From: Polaromonas sp. AET17H-212
GTDB taxonomy: Bacteria > Pseudomonadota > Gammaproteobacteria > Burkholderiales > Burkholderiaceae_C
NCBI RefSeq assembly: GCF_002379085.1
Contig: NZ_NBZW01000004.1
Coordinates: forward strand, 62,001 to 126,000
Length of the DNA stretch: 64,000 nucleotides
Direction of reading: 5' to 3'
Shown: piece after piece, positions 27,615 through 36,457 of the stretch
Layout of the letters: the number at the start of each line of letters is the position of its first letter
Position numbering within the stretch: position 1 is the first letter of the stretch
Notes under the pieces: generated by a model
Databases searched by the model: none
What the model was told of the DNA's origin: nothing
Seen by the model: the letters and a program-made list of their open reading frames with translations, nothing else
Position numbers and translations under genes: made by a program

Positions 27615-29104
27615 AGCTGTTGAACCCGGGCACGGTGATTGACGGCTTCCAAGTCGGCGACTGCCTGCATGCTGGCGGCATGGCCCACATCTACCAGGTC
27701 AGTTATGCGGACGCTGCGCAGCGCGAGCCCTTTCCCATGGTCATGAAGGTGCCACGCATGACCGAGGGCGACGGCGCGGAGAACATCGTCGGGTTCGAAG
27801 TGGAGCGGCAGATCCTGTCGGTGCTTACCGGGTCGCATGTGCCGCGCCTGGTGGCCGCCGGCGACCTGGCGAAGCTGCCTTACCTGGTCATGGAGCACGT
27901 GCCCGGGCGCACCCTGCAGCAACGGCTGGACGACGACCCCGCGCCGCTGCCGGCTGAAGAGATCGCCCGGCTCGGCGCGGCCGTGGCGCAGGCCGCGCAC
28001 AGCCTGCACCTGCAGGACGTCTGCCACCTGGACCTCAAGCCGGCCAATGTGCTGATTCGGCCGGACGGACTGGCGGTGCTGCTTGACTTCGGCCTGTCTT
28101 GCCACGCCCACTACCCGGACCTGCTGGCCGAGGAGTTGCGCCCCGCCGTCGGATCGCCCACCTGGATGGCGCCCGAGCAGGTGGTGGGCATGCGCGGTGA
28201 CCCGCGCAGCGACATTTTTGCCATCGGTGTCATGCTGTACGAGCTGGCCACGCGCGAGCTTCCTTTTGGCAATCCGCAGACCACCGGCGGACTGCGCCAG
28301 CGCCTGTGGATGGACCCGGTGCCGCCGCGCAAGCGGTGCCCGGCGCTTCCCGAATGGCTGCAGGAAGTGATCCTGCGCTGCCTGGAGCCGGAGGCCGCGC
28401 GGCGTTATGCGTCGGCCGCGCACCTGGCCTTCGACCTGTCCCATCCGCAGCAGGTGCAGGTGACCGATCGTGGGCGCCGCGTCCGGGCCACCGGGTTCTG
28501 GGCGCACCTGAAACGCTGGGTGCGCACCGCCGGCATGCACTACCAGCCCAGCGCGTTGCCGTCGCGGCAGATTGACGAGGTGCCCATCATCATGGTGGCG
28601 GTTCCCAACCGTGACGTGAGTGATGCCACCCTGTACTCCCTGCGCGGGGCGGTGTCGCGTGCCCTCGGTACCGTGCCCGGTGCCCGGCTGGCCTGCGTGA
28701 GTGTGATTGACCCCGGTGAAACGCCGGGCCACGATAGCGCCTCCAGTGAGACCACGGTGCACCGGCGCTACCTCGGCATGTTGCGGCAGTGGGCCCAGCC
28801 GCTGGACCTGAGCGGCCAGACCGCCTCCTTCCACATCCTCGAAAACGGTGACGTCGCCCAGGCCCTGCTGCGTTACGCGCAAGGCAACCAGGTCAGCATG
28901 ATCGTGATGGGCGCGGCCACCCACGGGCTGCAAATGCAGCGGCTGCTGGCCACGGTGCCCATCCGGGTCGCCATGGCGGCGCCGTGCACCGTGGTGCTGG
29001 TCAAGCAGGCGCTGCCGTTCGACCAGCTGGCCGCGGCAGACGGCGGCCCCGAACAGGACAAGCTGGAAGAAAGCCCTGCGCGGGTGTCCAGGGTGATGAT
29101 CTAG
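27611..29104 (+). CDS. Ser/Thr protein kinase fused to universal stress protein domain
   Basis: A 497-residue soluble protein. Kinase domain, residues about 10-285: glycine loop LHAGGMAHIYQV, Lys46 in VMKVPR, Glu64, catalytic loop HLDLKPAN (139-146), DFG at 159-161 and SPTWMAPEQ. The catalytic loop has Leu where the common HRD motif has Arg, so it is a non-RD kinase. A C-terminal UspA domain spans about 325-470 (VPIIMVAVPNRDVSD ... SMIVMGAATHGLQMQRLL, PCTVVLVK). It starts with GTG overlapping the phosphatase stop. Function: probably stress-linked phosphorylation. The target is unknown. Confidence 0.9.
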   Translation: MKLLNPGTVIDGFQVGDCLHAGGMAHIYQVSYADAAQREPFPMVMKVPRMTEGDGAENIVGFEVERQILSVLTGSHVPRLVAAGDLAKLPYLVMEHVPGRTLQQRLDDDPAPLPAEEIARLGAAVAQAAHSLHLQDVCHLDLKPANVLIRPDGLAVLLDFGLSCHAHYPDLLAEELRPAVGSPTWMAPEQVVGMRGDPRSDIFAIGVMLYELATRELPFGNPQTTGGLRQRLWMDPVPPRKRCPALPEWLQEVILRCLEPEAARRYASAAHLAFDLSHPQQVQVTDRGRRVRATGFWAHLKRWVRTAGMHYQPSALPSRQIDEVPIIMVAVPNRDVSDATLYSLRGAVSRALGTVPGARLACVSVIDPGETPGHDSASSETTVHRRYLGMLRQWAQPLDLSGQTASFHILENGDVAQALLRYAQGNQVSMIVMGAATHGLQMQRLLATVPIRVAMAAPCTVVLVKQALPFDQLAAADGGPEQDKLEESPARVSRVMI

Positions 29105-29131
29105 GCAGCCGCCAGCTCTTTACTGGAAAGC

Positions 29132-29155
29132 GATAGTTGCTATCAATAAAAGAGC
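29132..29155. repeat. Dispersed palindromic repeat core
   Basis: GATAGTTGCTATC (29132-29144) overlaps GCTATCAATAAAAGAGC (29139-29155), a degenerate repeat core between the convergent kinase and PAS-LuxR genes. It could also serve as a termination structure. Confidence 0.5.
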
Positions 29156-29163
29156 ACTTTGGC

Positions 29164-29718
29164 TCAACCCGCCATCAGCTTGTGCACCAGGTCGGCGGTC
29201 GTCGATGCCTTGTACTTGCGCATCAGGCGGGCGCGGTAAATCTCGACCGTGCGGTGGCTGATGACCAGGGCGCGGCCGATTTCCTTGGACGTCAGGCCGT
29301 CCATCAGGTGCGCGGCCACCTCACGTTCGCGCGCGGTGAGTTCAGCCTTGACGGGCCGGCGTGAACTGAGGTCCTCGAAGGTCCAGATGCCGGACTCGTG
29401 CGGCGCCGCCCGGTTCAGCGCGCGCCCTGTCACATGGCACCAGAAGGTCTCGCCCTTGAGGCGGCCGTCCACACGTTTCATGATGCGGTCGTCCGCGTAA
29501 TGTCCTTTCGCATTGAGGATGGGCAGCATGCGTGCACCCGTACGCTCATATTCGTCCGCGCTGGGGTAGAGAATCTGGAAAGACTGGCCGATCAGCTGCT
29601 CACGCGTGGCGCCGAACATCTCGCACAGATGCTGGTTGCAATCGACAATGGCCCGGTTGCGCGACAGCACCAGGCCCACGGGGGCCATGTCGAAGGCCAG
29701 GCGGTAATCGATGTCCAT
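29164..29718 (-). CDS. PAS-domain LuxR/FixJ-type transcriptional regulator
   Basis: A 184-residue regulator: an N-terminal PAS domain (AFDMAPVGLVLSRNRAIVDC, GATREQLIGQSFQILYPSAD) and a C-terminal LuxR helix-turn-helix (LTAREREVAAHLMDGLTSKE, IGRALVISHRTVEIYRARLM). There is no receiver domain, so it senses a ligand directly or through the PAS. It is divergent from the CoA-transferase genes with a 113-bp promoter region and probably regulates them. A TACGTA-centred dyad in that gap is a candidate target. Confidence 0.88.
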   Translation of the reverse strand: MDIDYRLAFDMAPVGLVLSRNRAIVDCNQHLCEMFGATREQLIGQSFQILYPSADEYERTGARMLPILNAKGHYADDRIMKRVDGRLKGETFWCHVTGRALNRAAPHESGIWTFEDLSSRRPVKAELTAREREVAAHLMDGLTSKEIGRALVISHRTVEIYRARLMRKYKASTTADLVHKLMAG

Positions 29719-29831
29719 GGAGGTGCAGGCGAGCCGGGAGTGCGGGTTTGACTTTAGGGATAACTACGTATGTAGATAGGTAGTATCGTAAGGCTTTTGA
29801 AGTTCGTGTTGAAGCTCTGCAGGAGATTTTT

Positions 29832-30536
29832 GTGAATAAACTTTTCCCCTCCGCTGACGAGGCCCTGAAGGGCATTGTCAAGGACGGTCAGCTGATGGCT
29901 GTCGGTGGTTTTGGCCTGTGCGGTATTCCCGAGGCCCTGATCGAAGCGCTGAAAGCCAGCCAGGTCAAAAACCTGACCGTGATCTCCAACAATGCCGGTG
30001 TGGATGGCTTCGGCCTGGGCAAGCTGCTCGAGACCCGGCAGATCAAAAAAATGATTTCCAGCTATGTGGGTGAGAACAAGGAGTTCGAGCGCCAGTACCT
30101 GGCCGGCGAGCTGGAGCTGGAGTTCACGCCACAGGGCACGCTGGCCGAGAAGCTGCGCGCCGGTGGCGCCGGCATCCCGGCTTTTTTCACGAAAACCGGT
30201 GTTGGCACCCTCGTCGCCGAAGGCAAGGAACTGCGCGAGTTCGATGGCGAAACCTATCTGATGGAACGCTCGCTGGTGCCCGATGTGGCGCTGGTCAAGG
30301 CCGATGTCGCCGACCGCTCGGGCAACCTGCGTTTCAACCTGACGGCGCGCAACTTCAACCCGGCTGCTGCCATGGCGGGCAGGGTCTGCATCGTGGAAGT
30401 GGAGCGCATCGTCGCCACCGGCGAGCTGGCGCCCGACGACATCCATCTGCCCGGTATCTATGTGCACCGCATCGTGCACAACCCCACGCCCGAGAAGCGC
30501 ATTGAAAAGCGCACCACCCGCGACCGTAAAGTTTGA
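29832..30536 (+). CDS. scoA: 3-oxoacid CoA-transferase, subunit A
   Basis: A 234-residue alpha subunit that transfers CoA from succinyl-CoA to acetoacetate or a related 3-oxo acid. It has [20 protein letters not shown] and [20 protein letters not shown], typical of ScoA/AtoD. The start is GTG 29832 behind AGGAGA. It is followed 11 bp later by the B subunit in one operon. Divergent from the PAS-LuxR regulator. Whether it is a succinyl-CoA:acetoacetate (ScoAB) or 3-oxoadipate (PcaIJ) enzyme cannot be settled here; ketone-body or butanoate use is likely. Confidence 0.93.
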   Translation: MNKLFPSADEALKGIVKDGQLMAVGGFGLCGIPEALIEALKASQVKNLTVISNNAGVDGFGLGKLLETRQIKKMISSYVGENKEFERQYLAGELELEFTPQGTLAEKLRAGGAGIPAFFTKTGVGTLVAEGKELREFDGETYLMERSLVPDVALVKADVADRSGNLRFNLTARNFNPAAAMAGRVCIVEVERIVATGELAPDDIHLPGIYVHRIVHNPTPEKRIEKRTTRDRKV

Positions 30537-30547
30537 GGAGCACGAAC

Positions 30548-31186
30548 ATGGCATGGACCCAGGATCAAATGGCCGCGCGCGCGGCGCAGGAACTCGAAGA
30601 CGGTTTTTATGTGAACCTCGGCATCGGCATCCCGACGCTGGTGGCGAACTTCGTGCCCGACCACATCGAGGTGTGGCTGCAAAGCGAGAACGGCATGCTG
30701 GGCATTGGGCCTTTCCCGTATGAAGACGAGGTGGATGCCGACCTGATCAACGCCGGCAAGCAGACCGTGACCACCATCAAGGGTTCGTCGATTTTCGGCA
30801 GCCACGACAGCTTTGCCATGATCCGCGGCGGCAAGATCAACCTCAGCATCCTGGGGGCCATGCAGGTCAGCGAGCATGGCGACCTGGCCAACTGGATGAT
30901 CCCGGGCAAGATGATCAAGGGCATGGGCGGCGCCATGGACCTGGTGGCCGGCGTCAAGCGGGTGATCATCCTGATGGAGCATGTCGCGAAGAAGAAAGAC
31001 GGCACGGAAGATCTGAAAATCCTTGAAAAATGCACCTTGCCCCTGACCGGGGTTGGTGTGGTGGACCGCATCATCACCGATCTGGCCGTGATGGATGTCA
31101 CGCCGGAAGGCCTGAAAGTGGTTGAACTGGCACCCGGGGTCACCCGCGAAGCTCTGCAGGCCAAAACCGGCTGCAAGCTGCTCTGA
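30548..31186 (+). CDS. scoB: 3-oxoacid CoA-transferase, subunit B
   Basis: A 212-residue beta subunit. The catalytic Glu lies in [10 protein letters not shown] (the conserved SENG), preceded by [20 protein letters not shown]. The start at 30548 (MAWTQDQM) is preceded by GAGGAGCACGA; a start at 30533 inside this is less likely. It is the last gene of the two-gene operon; a hairpin follows at 31198-31227. It works as a heterotetramer with subunit A in the cytoplasm. Confidence 0.94.
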   Translation: MAWTQDQMAARAAQELEDGFYVNLGIGIPTLVANFVPDHIEVWLQSENGMLGIGPFPYEDEVDADLINAGKQTVTTIKGSSIFGSHDSFAMIRGGKINLSILGAMQVSEHGDLANWMIPGKMIKGMGGAMDLVAGVKRVIILMEHVAKKKDGTEDLKILEKCTLPLTGVGVVDRIITDLAVMDVTPEGLKVVELAPGVTREALQAKTGCKLL

Positions 31187-31197
31187 GGCTTATCCCG

Positions 31198-31227
31198 CCT
31201 TCAGACGGCGTTCGCGCCATCTGAAGG
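31198..31227 (+). terminator. Stem-loop downstream of the CoA-transferase operon
   Basis: CCTTCAGA and TCTGAAGG are a perfect 8-bp stem, extended by GGCG/CGCC inside. It starts 11 bp after the stop. No T-run follows. The rest of 31228-31444 holds the repeat core at 31359 and no gene. Confidence 0.55.
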
Positions 31228-31358
31228 CCAGGACCGGTTCCCCCACCTCACCTCGCAGGCTGGGGGCGCCGCCGCCCGTCCTCCGGTCACCCGCCTGGAT
31301 GGCCAGATACCGGAATAGGGCATTCATGGCCATGACGCGCGCTCATCCTGCGGGGATA

Positions 31359-31375
31359 GCTATCAAAAAAAGAGC
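31359..31375. repeat. Dispersed palindromic repeat core (degenerate)
   Basis: GCTATCAAAAAAAGAGC, one arm mutated, in the gap between the CoA-transferase operon and the sensor kinase gene. Confidence 0.5.
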
Positions 31376-31444
31376 GTGACCTGAGGCGCCGGGCGCCGTA
31401 CTTCCCCCCGGAAAAAGTCATGCGCGTGCTAGACTGAAAACACG

Positions 31445-34165
31445 ATGTTCCGCACGCGCCGCCTGCCCAAGTCCTTGCTGAATCCGGTGGGGCGGTCGGT
31501 GGCTGGCACGGCCATTTTTGCGGTCTTTGTCCTTTGGTTCGCATGCGCAGGTTCGGCCCATGCCGCACCCGCCACCAAAGCACCCGAGCGCGTCACCCTG
31601 CAGCTCAAGTGGCTGCACCAGTTCCAGTTTGCCGGTTATTACGCTGCCCAGGCCAAGGGGTTTTACCGCGAGGAAGGCCTGGACGTCACCATTCGAGAGG
31701 GCGGTGCAGACCGACCGGTCATCGCCACGGTTCTCAAGGGCGACGCGCACTACGGTATTGGCGACTCGGACCTGCTGATCAACCGCATCAACGGGCAGCC
31801 TCTGGTGGCGCTGGCGGCGATATTTCAGCACTCGCCCTACGTCCTCATGAGCCGGGCGGACCGCGGGATTCGCGCTCCTAGCGACCTGGTCGGCGCCAGG
31901 GTCATGCTCTCCGAAGGTCAGGGCAGCATCCAGCTGCGTGCCATGCTCAAGCGCGAGGGTATTGACCCCCAGCGCGTCAACATCCTCCCGCAGTCCTGGA
32001 AGCTCGAGGACCTGATCGAGGGCAGGGTGGACGCGGTGTCGGCCTATTCGACGGTGGAACCCGCCTTGCTTCGCGCCCGCGGCGTGGCGCCTGCGACCAT
32101 GCGCAGCCTGGACTACGGCGTTGATTTTTATGGCGACATTCTCTTCACGACGGAAACCGAAGTCGCCAAATTTCCCGAGCGCGCCGCAGCCCTCCTGCGC
32201 GCCACGCGCAAGGGTTGGGAATACGCCTTCACCCACGAACAGGAAATCGCCGATCTGATCACCGGCATGAAGGGCGTCCGGCAGAGGGGGCTGACCCGGG
32301 AGGCCCTGCTCGAGGAGGCAGCGCAGATGCGGCCCTTGGTGCTGCCCGATCTGGTGGAGATCGGGCATCTGAACCCCGGCCGGCTGGAGGCCACCGCGCG
32401 GACACTGGCGAGCCTGGGCTTGGTCAAGGCGGACTATTCCCTGGCAGGGCTGACGTTCGAACCACGGACCGGCCTGCCGCCTACTCTGGTGCGGTGGCTG
32501 GCCGGTGCGGTTTTTGGCGTCGTCGCCCTGATGGCCCTGGTGCTTCTCTGGAATTTGCAGATGCGCCGCAGTGTTCGCGAGCGCACCTGGCAGCTGCATG
32601 CCGAGGTGTTGCGGCGCACCGAGGCGCAGCAGCAGCTCAAGGTCAGCCAGGACATGGTCCAGCTGATGTTTGGCACCGCGGCAACCGGCATCGTGATGAA
32701 CACGCCCGATGGACGCTTCCTGATGGCCAACCCGGCCTACTACGCCATCGTGGGCTACACCGAAGCCGAGTTGCAGGCCATGGACACGCGCGAGTTGACC
32801 CACCCCGATGACCGGGTGCGTTATGCCGCGCAGAGGGACCGCATGCTGTCCGGCGAGCTGGAGAGTTTTTCGGACGAAAAACGGTATGTGAAAAAGGATG
32901 GCTCCGCCGTGTGGGTTCATTCCACGGTGTCCATGGTGCGGTCTGCGTCGGGGGAGGCCACACACATCATCTCGGTGACCGAAGACATCACGGAACGCCG
33001 GGCTATCCAGGACAGGCTGCGCCAGAGCGAAGCCTTGCTCAGGATCGCAGGGCGCACCGCGCGCATAGGCGGCTGGATGCTGGAACTGCCGTCGAACCAT
33101 GTGGTCTGGTCCGACGAGGTCTGCAAGATCCACGAGGTGCCGCCCGGAACCAGCCCTTCGCTTCAGGAATCGCTGGGGGTTTATCCACCGCCCCAGCGCG
33201 CGAAGATAGAAGCGGCCGTCCAGGCCTGCATCGACAGTCAGACGCCCTTTGATGAAGAACTTGAGATGGTCGTTGCCAGTGGACGCCGTGGCTGGGTGAG
33301 GGTGATCGGCGAAGCGGTGCGCGATGAAGGCGCCCTGGTTGTCCGGCTCCATGGATCTGCCCAGGACATCACCGAGCGCAAACAGGCCCAGGAAAGCATC
33401 CTGCGCCTCAATGCCGAACTGGAGGAGCGGGTGCGGCAGCGCACCTCGCAACTCGAGGCCGTCAACCGCGAGCTCGAGGCGTTTTCGTATTCCGTCTCAC
33501 ACGACCTGCGTTCCCCGCTCAACACCATTGATGGCTTCAGCCAGCTGATGGAGCGCATGGCATCGGACAAAGTGGGCGAAAAGGGAAAGCACTACCTCAG
33601 CCGTATCCGCGCCGGCACCCGTCAGATGGGTGAGCTGATCGAAGGGCTGCTGTCGCTCGCCAAGCTGTCGCGGGACCCGTTGCGCGCCGGGACGGTGGAT
33701 CTGGCAAGGATCGCCACGCAGGTGGTTCAGGCGTGCCAGGAGCGGGAGCCGGAACGCGAGGTGGAGATCCACATCCAGGAGAACCTGTTGGCGCTGGGCG
33801 ATCCGCTCCTGCTGTCCGTGGTGATCCAGAACCTGCTGGGCAATGCGTGGAAGTTCACGTCCCTGCAGCCGTCGGCGCGCATCAATGTGGGGTGCAAAAC
33901 GGGGGAAGACGGCGAAGCCGTCTATTTCGTCCGGGACAATGGCGCCGGCTTCGACATGGCCTATGCCGACAAGTTGTTTGGAACCTTCCAGCGGCTGCAT
34001 TCCTCCACGGACTACGCCGGTACCGGCATCGGGCTGGCCACCGTCAAGCGTGTCATTGACCGGCATGGGGGCCGGGTCTGGGCCGAGGCTGCCGAAGGGC
34101 AGGGGGCGACGTTTTACTTCACCCTTGGCGCGGTGGCGGTGGACAGTCCGGCGGTCGCCGTGTGA
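31445..34165 (+). CDS. Sensor histidine kinase with THI5/NMT1-like periplasmic domain and two PAS domains
   Basis: A 906-residue hybrid. An N-terminal signal/anchor (residues about 18-41) is followed by a THI5-like solute-binding module (about 48-330; LKWLHQFQFAGYYAAQAKGF). Then come a transmembrane helix (about 346-371), PAS 1 (about 400-515), PAS 2 (about 530-640), HisKA with the phospho-His in SVSHDLRSPL (His686) and a HATPase domain (NLLGNAWKF, DNGAGFD, GTGIGLA). The periplasmic module resembles binding proteins for thiamine-pyrimidine or other nitrogen/sulfur compounds, so it probably senses a small ligand. No response regulator is adjacent. Ligand unknown. Confidence 0.92.
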   Translation: MFRTRRLPKSLLNPVGRSVAGTAIFAVFVLWFACAGSAHAAPATKAPERVTLQLKWLHQFQFAGYYAAQAKGFYREEGLDVTIREGGADRPVIATVLKGDAHYGIGDSDLLINRINGQPLVALAAIFQHSPYVLMSRADRGIRAPSDLVGARVMLSEGQGSIQLRAMLKREGIDPQRVNILPQSWKLEDLIEGRVDAVSAYSTVEPALLRARGVAPATMRSLDYGVDFYGDILFTTETEVAKFPERAAALLRATRKGWEYAFTHEQEIADLITGMKGVRQRGLTREALLEEAAQMRPLVLPDLVEIGHLNPGRLEATARTLASLGLVKADYSLAGLTFEPRTGLPPTLVRWLAGAVFGVVALMALVLLWNLQMRRSVRERTWQLHAEVLRRTEAQQQLKVSQDMVQLMFGTAATGIVMNTPDGRFLMANPAYYAIVGYTEAELQAMDTRELTHPDDRVRYAAQRDRMLSGELESFSDEKRYVKKDGSAVWVHSTVSMVRSASGEATHIISVTEDITERRAIQDRLRQSEALLRIAGRTARIGGWMLELPSNHVVWSDEVCKIHEVPPGTSPSLQESLGVYPPPQRAKIEAAVQACIDSQTPFDEELEMVVASGRRGWVRVIGEAVRDEGALVVRLHGSAQDITERKQAQESILRLNAELEERVRQRTSQLEAVNRELEAFSYSVSHDLRSPLNTIDGFSQLMERMASDKVGEKGKHYLSRIRAGTRQMGELIEGLLSLAKLSRDPLRAGTVDLARIATQVVQACQEREPEREVEIHIQENLLALGDPLLLSVVIQNLLGNAWKFTSLQPSARINVGCKTGEDGEAVYFVRDNGAGFDMAYADKLFGTFQRLHSSTDYAGTGIGLATVKRVIDRHGGRVWAEAAEGQGATFYFTLGAVAVDSPAVAV

Positions 34166-34199
34166 GAGTCGCGCCGGCAGGGGCCGGGGTGGGGAGATG

Positions 34200-34273
34200 T
34201 GGAGCGGGTGATGGGAATCGAACCCACGCTATTTGCTTGGGAAGCAAAAGTTCTGCCATTGAACTACACCCGC
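34200..34273 (-). tRNA. tRNA-Gly (anticodon CCC)
   Basis: On the minus strand the acceptor arm GCGGGTG (34273-34267) pairs with CACCCGC (34210-34204). The anticodon stem TTTGC/GCAAA encloses TTCCCAA, anticodon CCC, and the T arm contains GGGTTCGATTCCC. The 3' CCA is encoded. Total length 74 nt, as usual. It sits between the sensor kinase gene and a strong hairpin. TATAAT on the minus strand 7 bp upstream may be its -10 box. Confidence 0.95.
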
Positions 34274-34290
34274 ATGTTTGCCTGCATTAT

Positions 34291-34316
34291 AAAAGCCAAC
34301 CGGCCGGTTGGCTTTT
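34291..34316. terminator. Strong bidirectional terminator
   Basis: AAAAGCCAACCGG and CCGGTTGGCTTTT form a perfect 13-bp inverted repeat with T-runs on both sides. It can end transcription of the gabD-lipoprotein operon (minus) and read-through from the sensor kinase (plus). Confidence 0.88.
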
Positions 34317-34342
34317 CTTTCATCAGGGAGCGCGACGGCGCC

Positions 34343-34774
34343 TCAAGGACGCACGTAGGCCCAGCCTTCATCCTGCCTTTTCATGAGCTGAACCACGCCT
34401 GAACGGGCATAGCTGATGGACGCGTTCATGTCTGCCTTGGTGAGTTTTTGGGTCGTCATGGTGTTTTCGCAGGCCACGACCTGGATGCCGGATTTGGTGG
34501 CCTCGGTAATGCGGTTGTTTGTCGTGGCGTCGGACTTGAGCATGCCGATGCCGGGGCCGTAGGCCACAATTTCGATGCTTACCTTGTCGGCGCCGCCGTA
34601 TTCCTGCTGCACATTCTTGGCGTTGTTCAGGGCCAGGTTCCATTTGGCGGCATCGCCGTCGCTGACCTGGAGCACCACCCTGGGCTTGGCCGGCGCTGCG
34701 GTGACCGCGCAGCCGGTGAGGAAGGTGGCGCTGAAGGCCAGGACAACGGATTGAATGTATTTATTTATGATCAT
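34343..34774 (-). CDS. DsrE-like lipoprotein
   Basis: A 143-residue protein with an N-terminal lipoprotein signal (VVLAFSATFLTGC lipobox, LTGC). The mature part has the DsrE/DsrF-like alternation: RVVLQVSDGDAAKWNLALNN, VSIEIVAYGPGIGMLK, IQVVACENTMTTQKL, and a Cys in VVACENT. The start at 34774 is chosen: the ATG overlaps the gabD stop in ATGA, so it is translationally coupled to gabD. It probably sits on the periplasmic face of a membrane. A sulfur- or redox-related function is possible; the exact role is unknown. Confidence 0.75.
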   Translation of the reverse strand: MIINKYIQSVVLAFSATFLTGCAVTAAPAKPRVVLQVSDGDAAKWNLALNNAKNVQQEYGGADKVSIEIVAYGPGIGMLKSDATTNNRITEATKSGIQVVACENTMTTQKLTKADMNASISYARSGVVQLMKRQDEGWAYVRP

Positions 34775-36249
34775 TTTTGAATGTCTCCTATGCAAAGGTA
34801 CTTGATTTCCACGTAGTCATCCATGCCGTGATGGGAGCCTTCGCGGCCCAGTCCGGACTGTTTGACACCTCCGAATGGTACATGCTCGGTGGCCAGAACG
34901 CCCACATTGATGCCGACCATGCCGTATTCCAGGGCCTCGCTCACCCGGAAGATGCGGCCCACGTCGCGGCTGTAGAAGTAGCTGGCCAGGCCGAATTCGG
35001 TGTTGTTGGCCGCATCCACGGCCTCTTGTTCGGTCTTGAAGCGGAACACCGGGGCGAAGGGGCCGAAAGTTTCTTCCCGCGCGCACAGCATGTCGGATGT
35101 GGCATTGGCCAGCACCGTGGGCTCGAAGAACTGGCCTTTCAGCTTCTTGCCGCCCACCAGCACCTTGCCGCCCTTGGCGACCGCGTCGGCCACATGGCGG
35201 GCCACCTTCTCCACCGCCGCGTCCTCGATCAGCGGGCCTTGCGACACGCCGTTTTCGAAGCCGTTGCCCACCTTCACGGTACGAACCTTGGCGGCAAACT
35301 TCTCCACGAACTCGTCGTACACGCCGTCCTGCACATAGATGCGGTTGGCGCAGACGCAGGTCTGGCCGGCATTGCGGTACTTGCTGGCCATGGCCCCTTC
35401 CACGGCCGAATCCACGTTGGCATCGTCGAACACGATGAAGGGCGCGTTGCCACCGAGTTCGAGCGACATTTTCTTGACGGTGGGCGCGCTCTGGGCCATC
35501 AGGATGCGGCCCACTTCGGTCGAGCCGGTGAAGCTGATGTGGCGCACCACGTCGCTGGCGCAGAGCACCTTGCCCACCGCGATGGAGTTGGCGCCGTCGG
35601 CCGTGATCATGTTGAGCACACCGGCGGGGATGCCGGCGCGGATGGCCAGCTCGGCCGCGGCCAGCGCCGTCAGCGGGGTCAGTTCCGCCGGTTTGATGAT
35701 GACCGGGCAGCCCGCGGCCAGGGCCGGCGCGACCTTGCGCGTGATCATGGCCAGCGGGAAGTTCCACGGCGTGATGGCGGCGCAGACACCGATGGGCTGC
35801 TTGATGACCATCAGGCGGCGGTTGTTGTCGAACTGGGGCAGGGTCTCGCCGTTGACGCGCTTGGCCTCTTCGGCAAACCACTCCACGAAGCTGGCGCCGT
35901 AGGCGACTTCGCCCTTGGCCTCGGGGAAGGGCTTGCCCTGCTCGGCGGTCATGATGCGGCCCAGGTCCTCCTGGTTGGCCATCAGCAGGTTGAACCACTT
36001 CATCAGGATGGCGTGGCGCTCCTTGCCGGTCTTGCTGCGCCAGGCGGGCCAGGCCGCGTTGGCGGCGGCGATGGCGGTCTCTGTTTCAGCCGGGCCGAGG
36101 TTGGCCACGTCGGCGAGTTTGAGGCCGGTGGCGGGGTCATTCACGTCAAAACGCGAACTGCCTTTGACCCATTGGCCGTTGATCAGGGCGTCGGTCTTGA
36201 GCAGGCTGGGATCTTTGAGCAGCGAAATGGGGGAGGTTTTCATGTCCAT
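34771..36249 (-). CDS. gabD: NAD(P)-dependent succinate-semialdehyde dehydrogenase (GabD-like)
   Basis: A 492-residue aldehyde dehydrogenase. TPWNFPLAMITRKVAPALAA and SFTGSTEVG are the cofactor-binding segments, the catalytic Glu is in LELGGNAP and the nucleophile Cys is in NAGQTCVCANR. The double Cys (CVC) pattern and overall similarity point to GabD, which converts succinate semialdehyde to succinate. The start at 36249 (MDMKTSPISLL) is preferred over the longer frame. It is the first gene of an operon with the lipoprotein; the two overlap by 4 bp. Confidence 0.9.
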   Translation of the reverse strand: MDMKTSPISLLKDPSLLKTDALINGQWVKGSSRFDVNDPATGLKLADVANLGPAETETAIAAANAAWPAWRSKTGKERHAILMKWFNLLMANQEDLGRIMTAEQGKPFPEAKGEVAYGASFVEWFAEEAKRVNGETLPQFDNNRRLMVIKQPIGVCAAITPWNFPLAMITRKVAPALAAGCPVIIKPAELTPLTALAAAELAIRAGIPAGVLNMITADGANSIAVGKVLCASDVVRHISFTGSTEVGRILMAQSAPTVKKMSLELGGNAPFIVFDDANVDSAVEGAMASKYRNAGQTCVCANRIYVQDGVYDEFVEKFAAKVRTVKVGNGFENGVSQGPLIEDAAVEKVARHVADAVAKGGKVLVGGKKLKGQFFEPTVLANATSDMLCAREETFGPFAPVFRFKTEQEAVDAANNTEFGLASYFYSRDVGRIFRVSEALEYGMVGINVGVLATEHVPFGGVKQSGLGREGSHHGMDDYVEIKYLCIGDIQK

Positions 36250-36457
36250 GAGGGTCTCTTTAGGGGGTGCCGCTCTGGCGCGGCTCATTGGTACAGCCTG
36301 CAAGCATAGCGCGTCGGGCGGTATTGTGTCTAAACCGGGCTGGGTGCCGGCCCCAAACTTATAATCAAAGGTTCAGGCAAATCAAGCATCCAGGTGCGGT
36401 CGGCCGCTCCGGGTCCTTCGCCCGGCGGGCGCCGGCGTCACCAGCAACTACCAAAAC

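Noticed and set aside
31200-31209. TTCAGACGGC, reverse of a Neisseria-type DNA uptake sequence
   Set aside because: A single copy inside a hairpin in a non-Neisseria genome, so coincidence is the simplest explanation.
31418-33451. A 677-codon frame opposite the sensor kinase
   Set aside because: Shadow. The opposite strand encodes recognisable PAS, HisKA and HATPase motifs.
34777-36309. A 510-codon frame opposite gabD
   Set aside because: Shadow of a certain aldehyde dehydrogenase gene.
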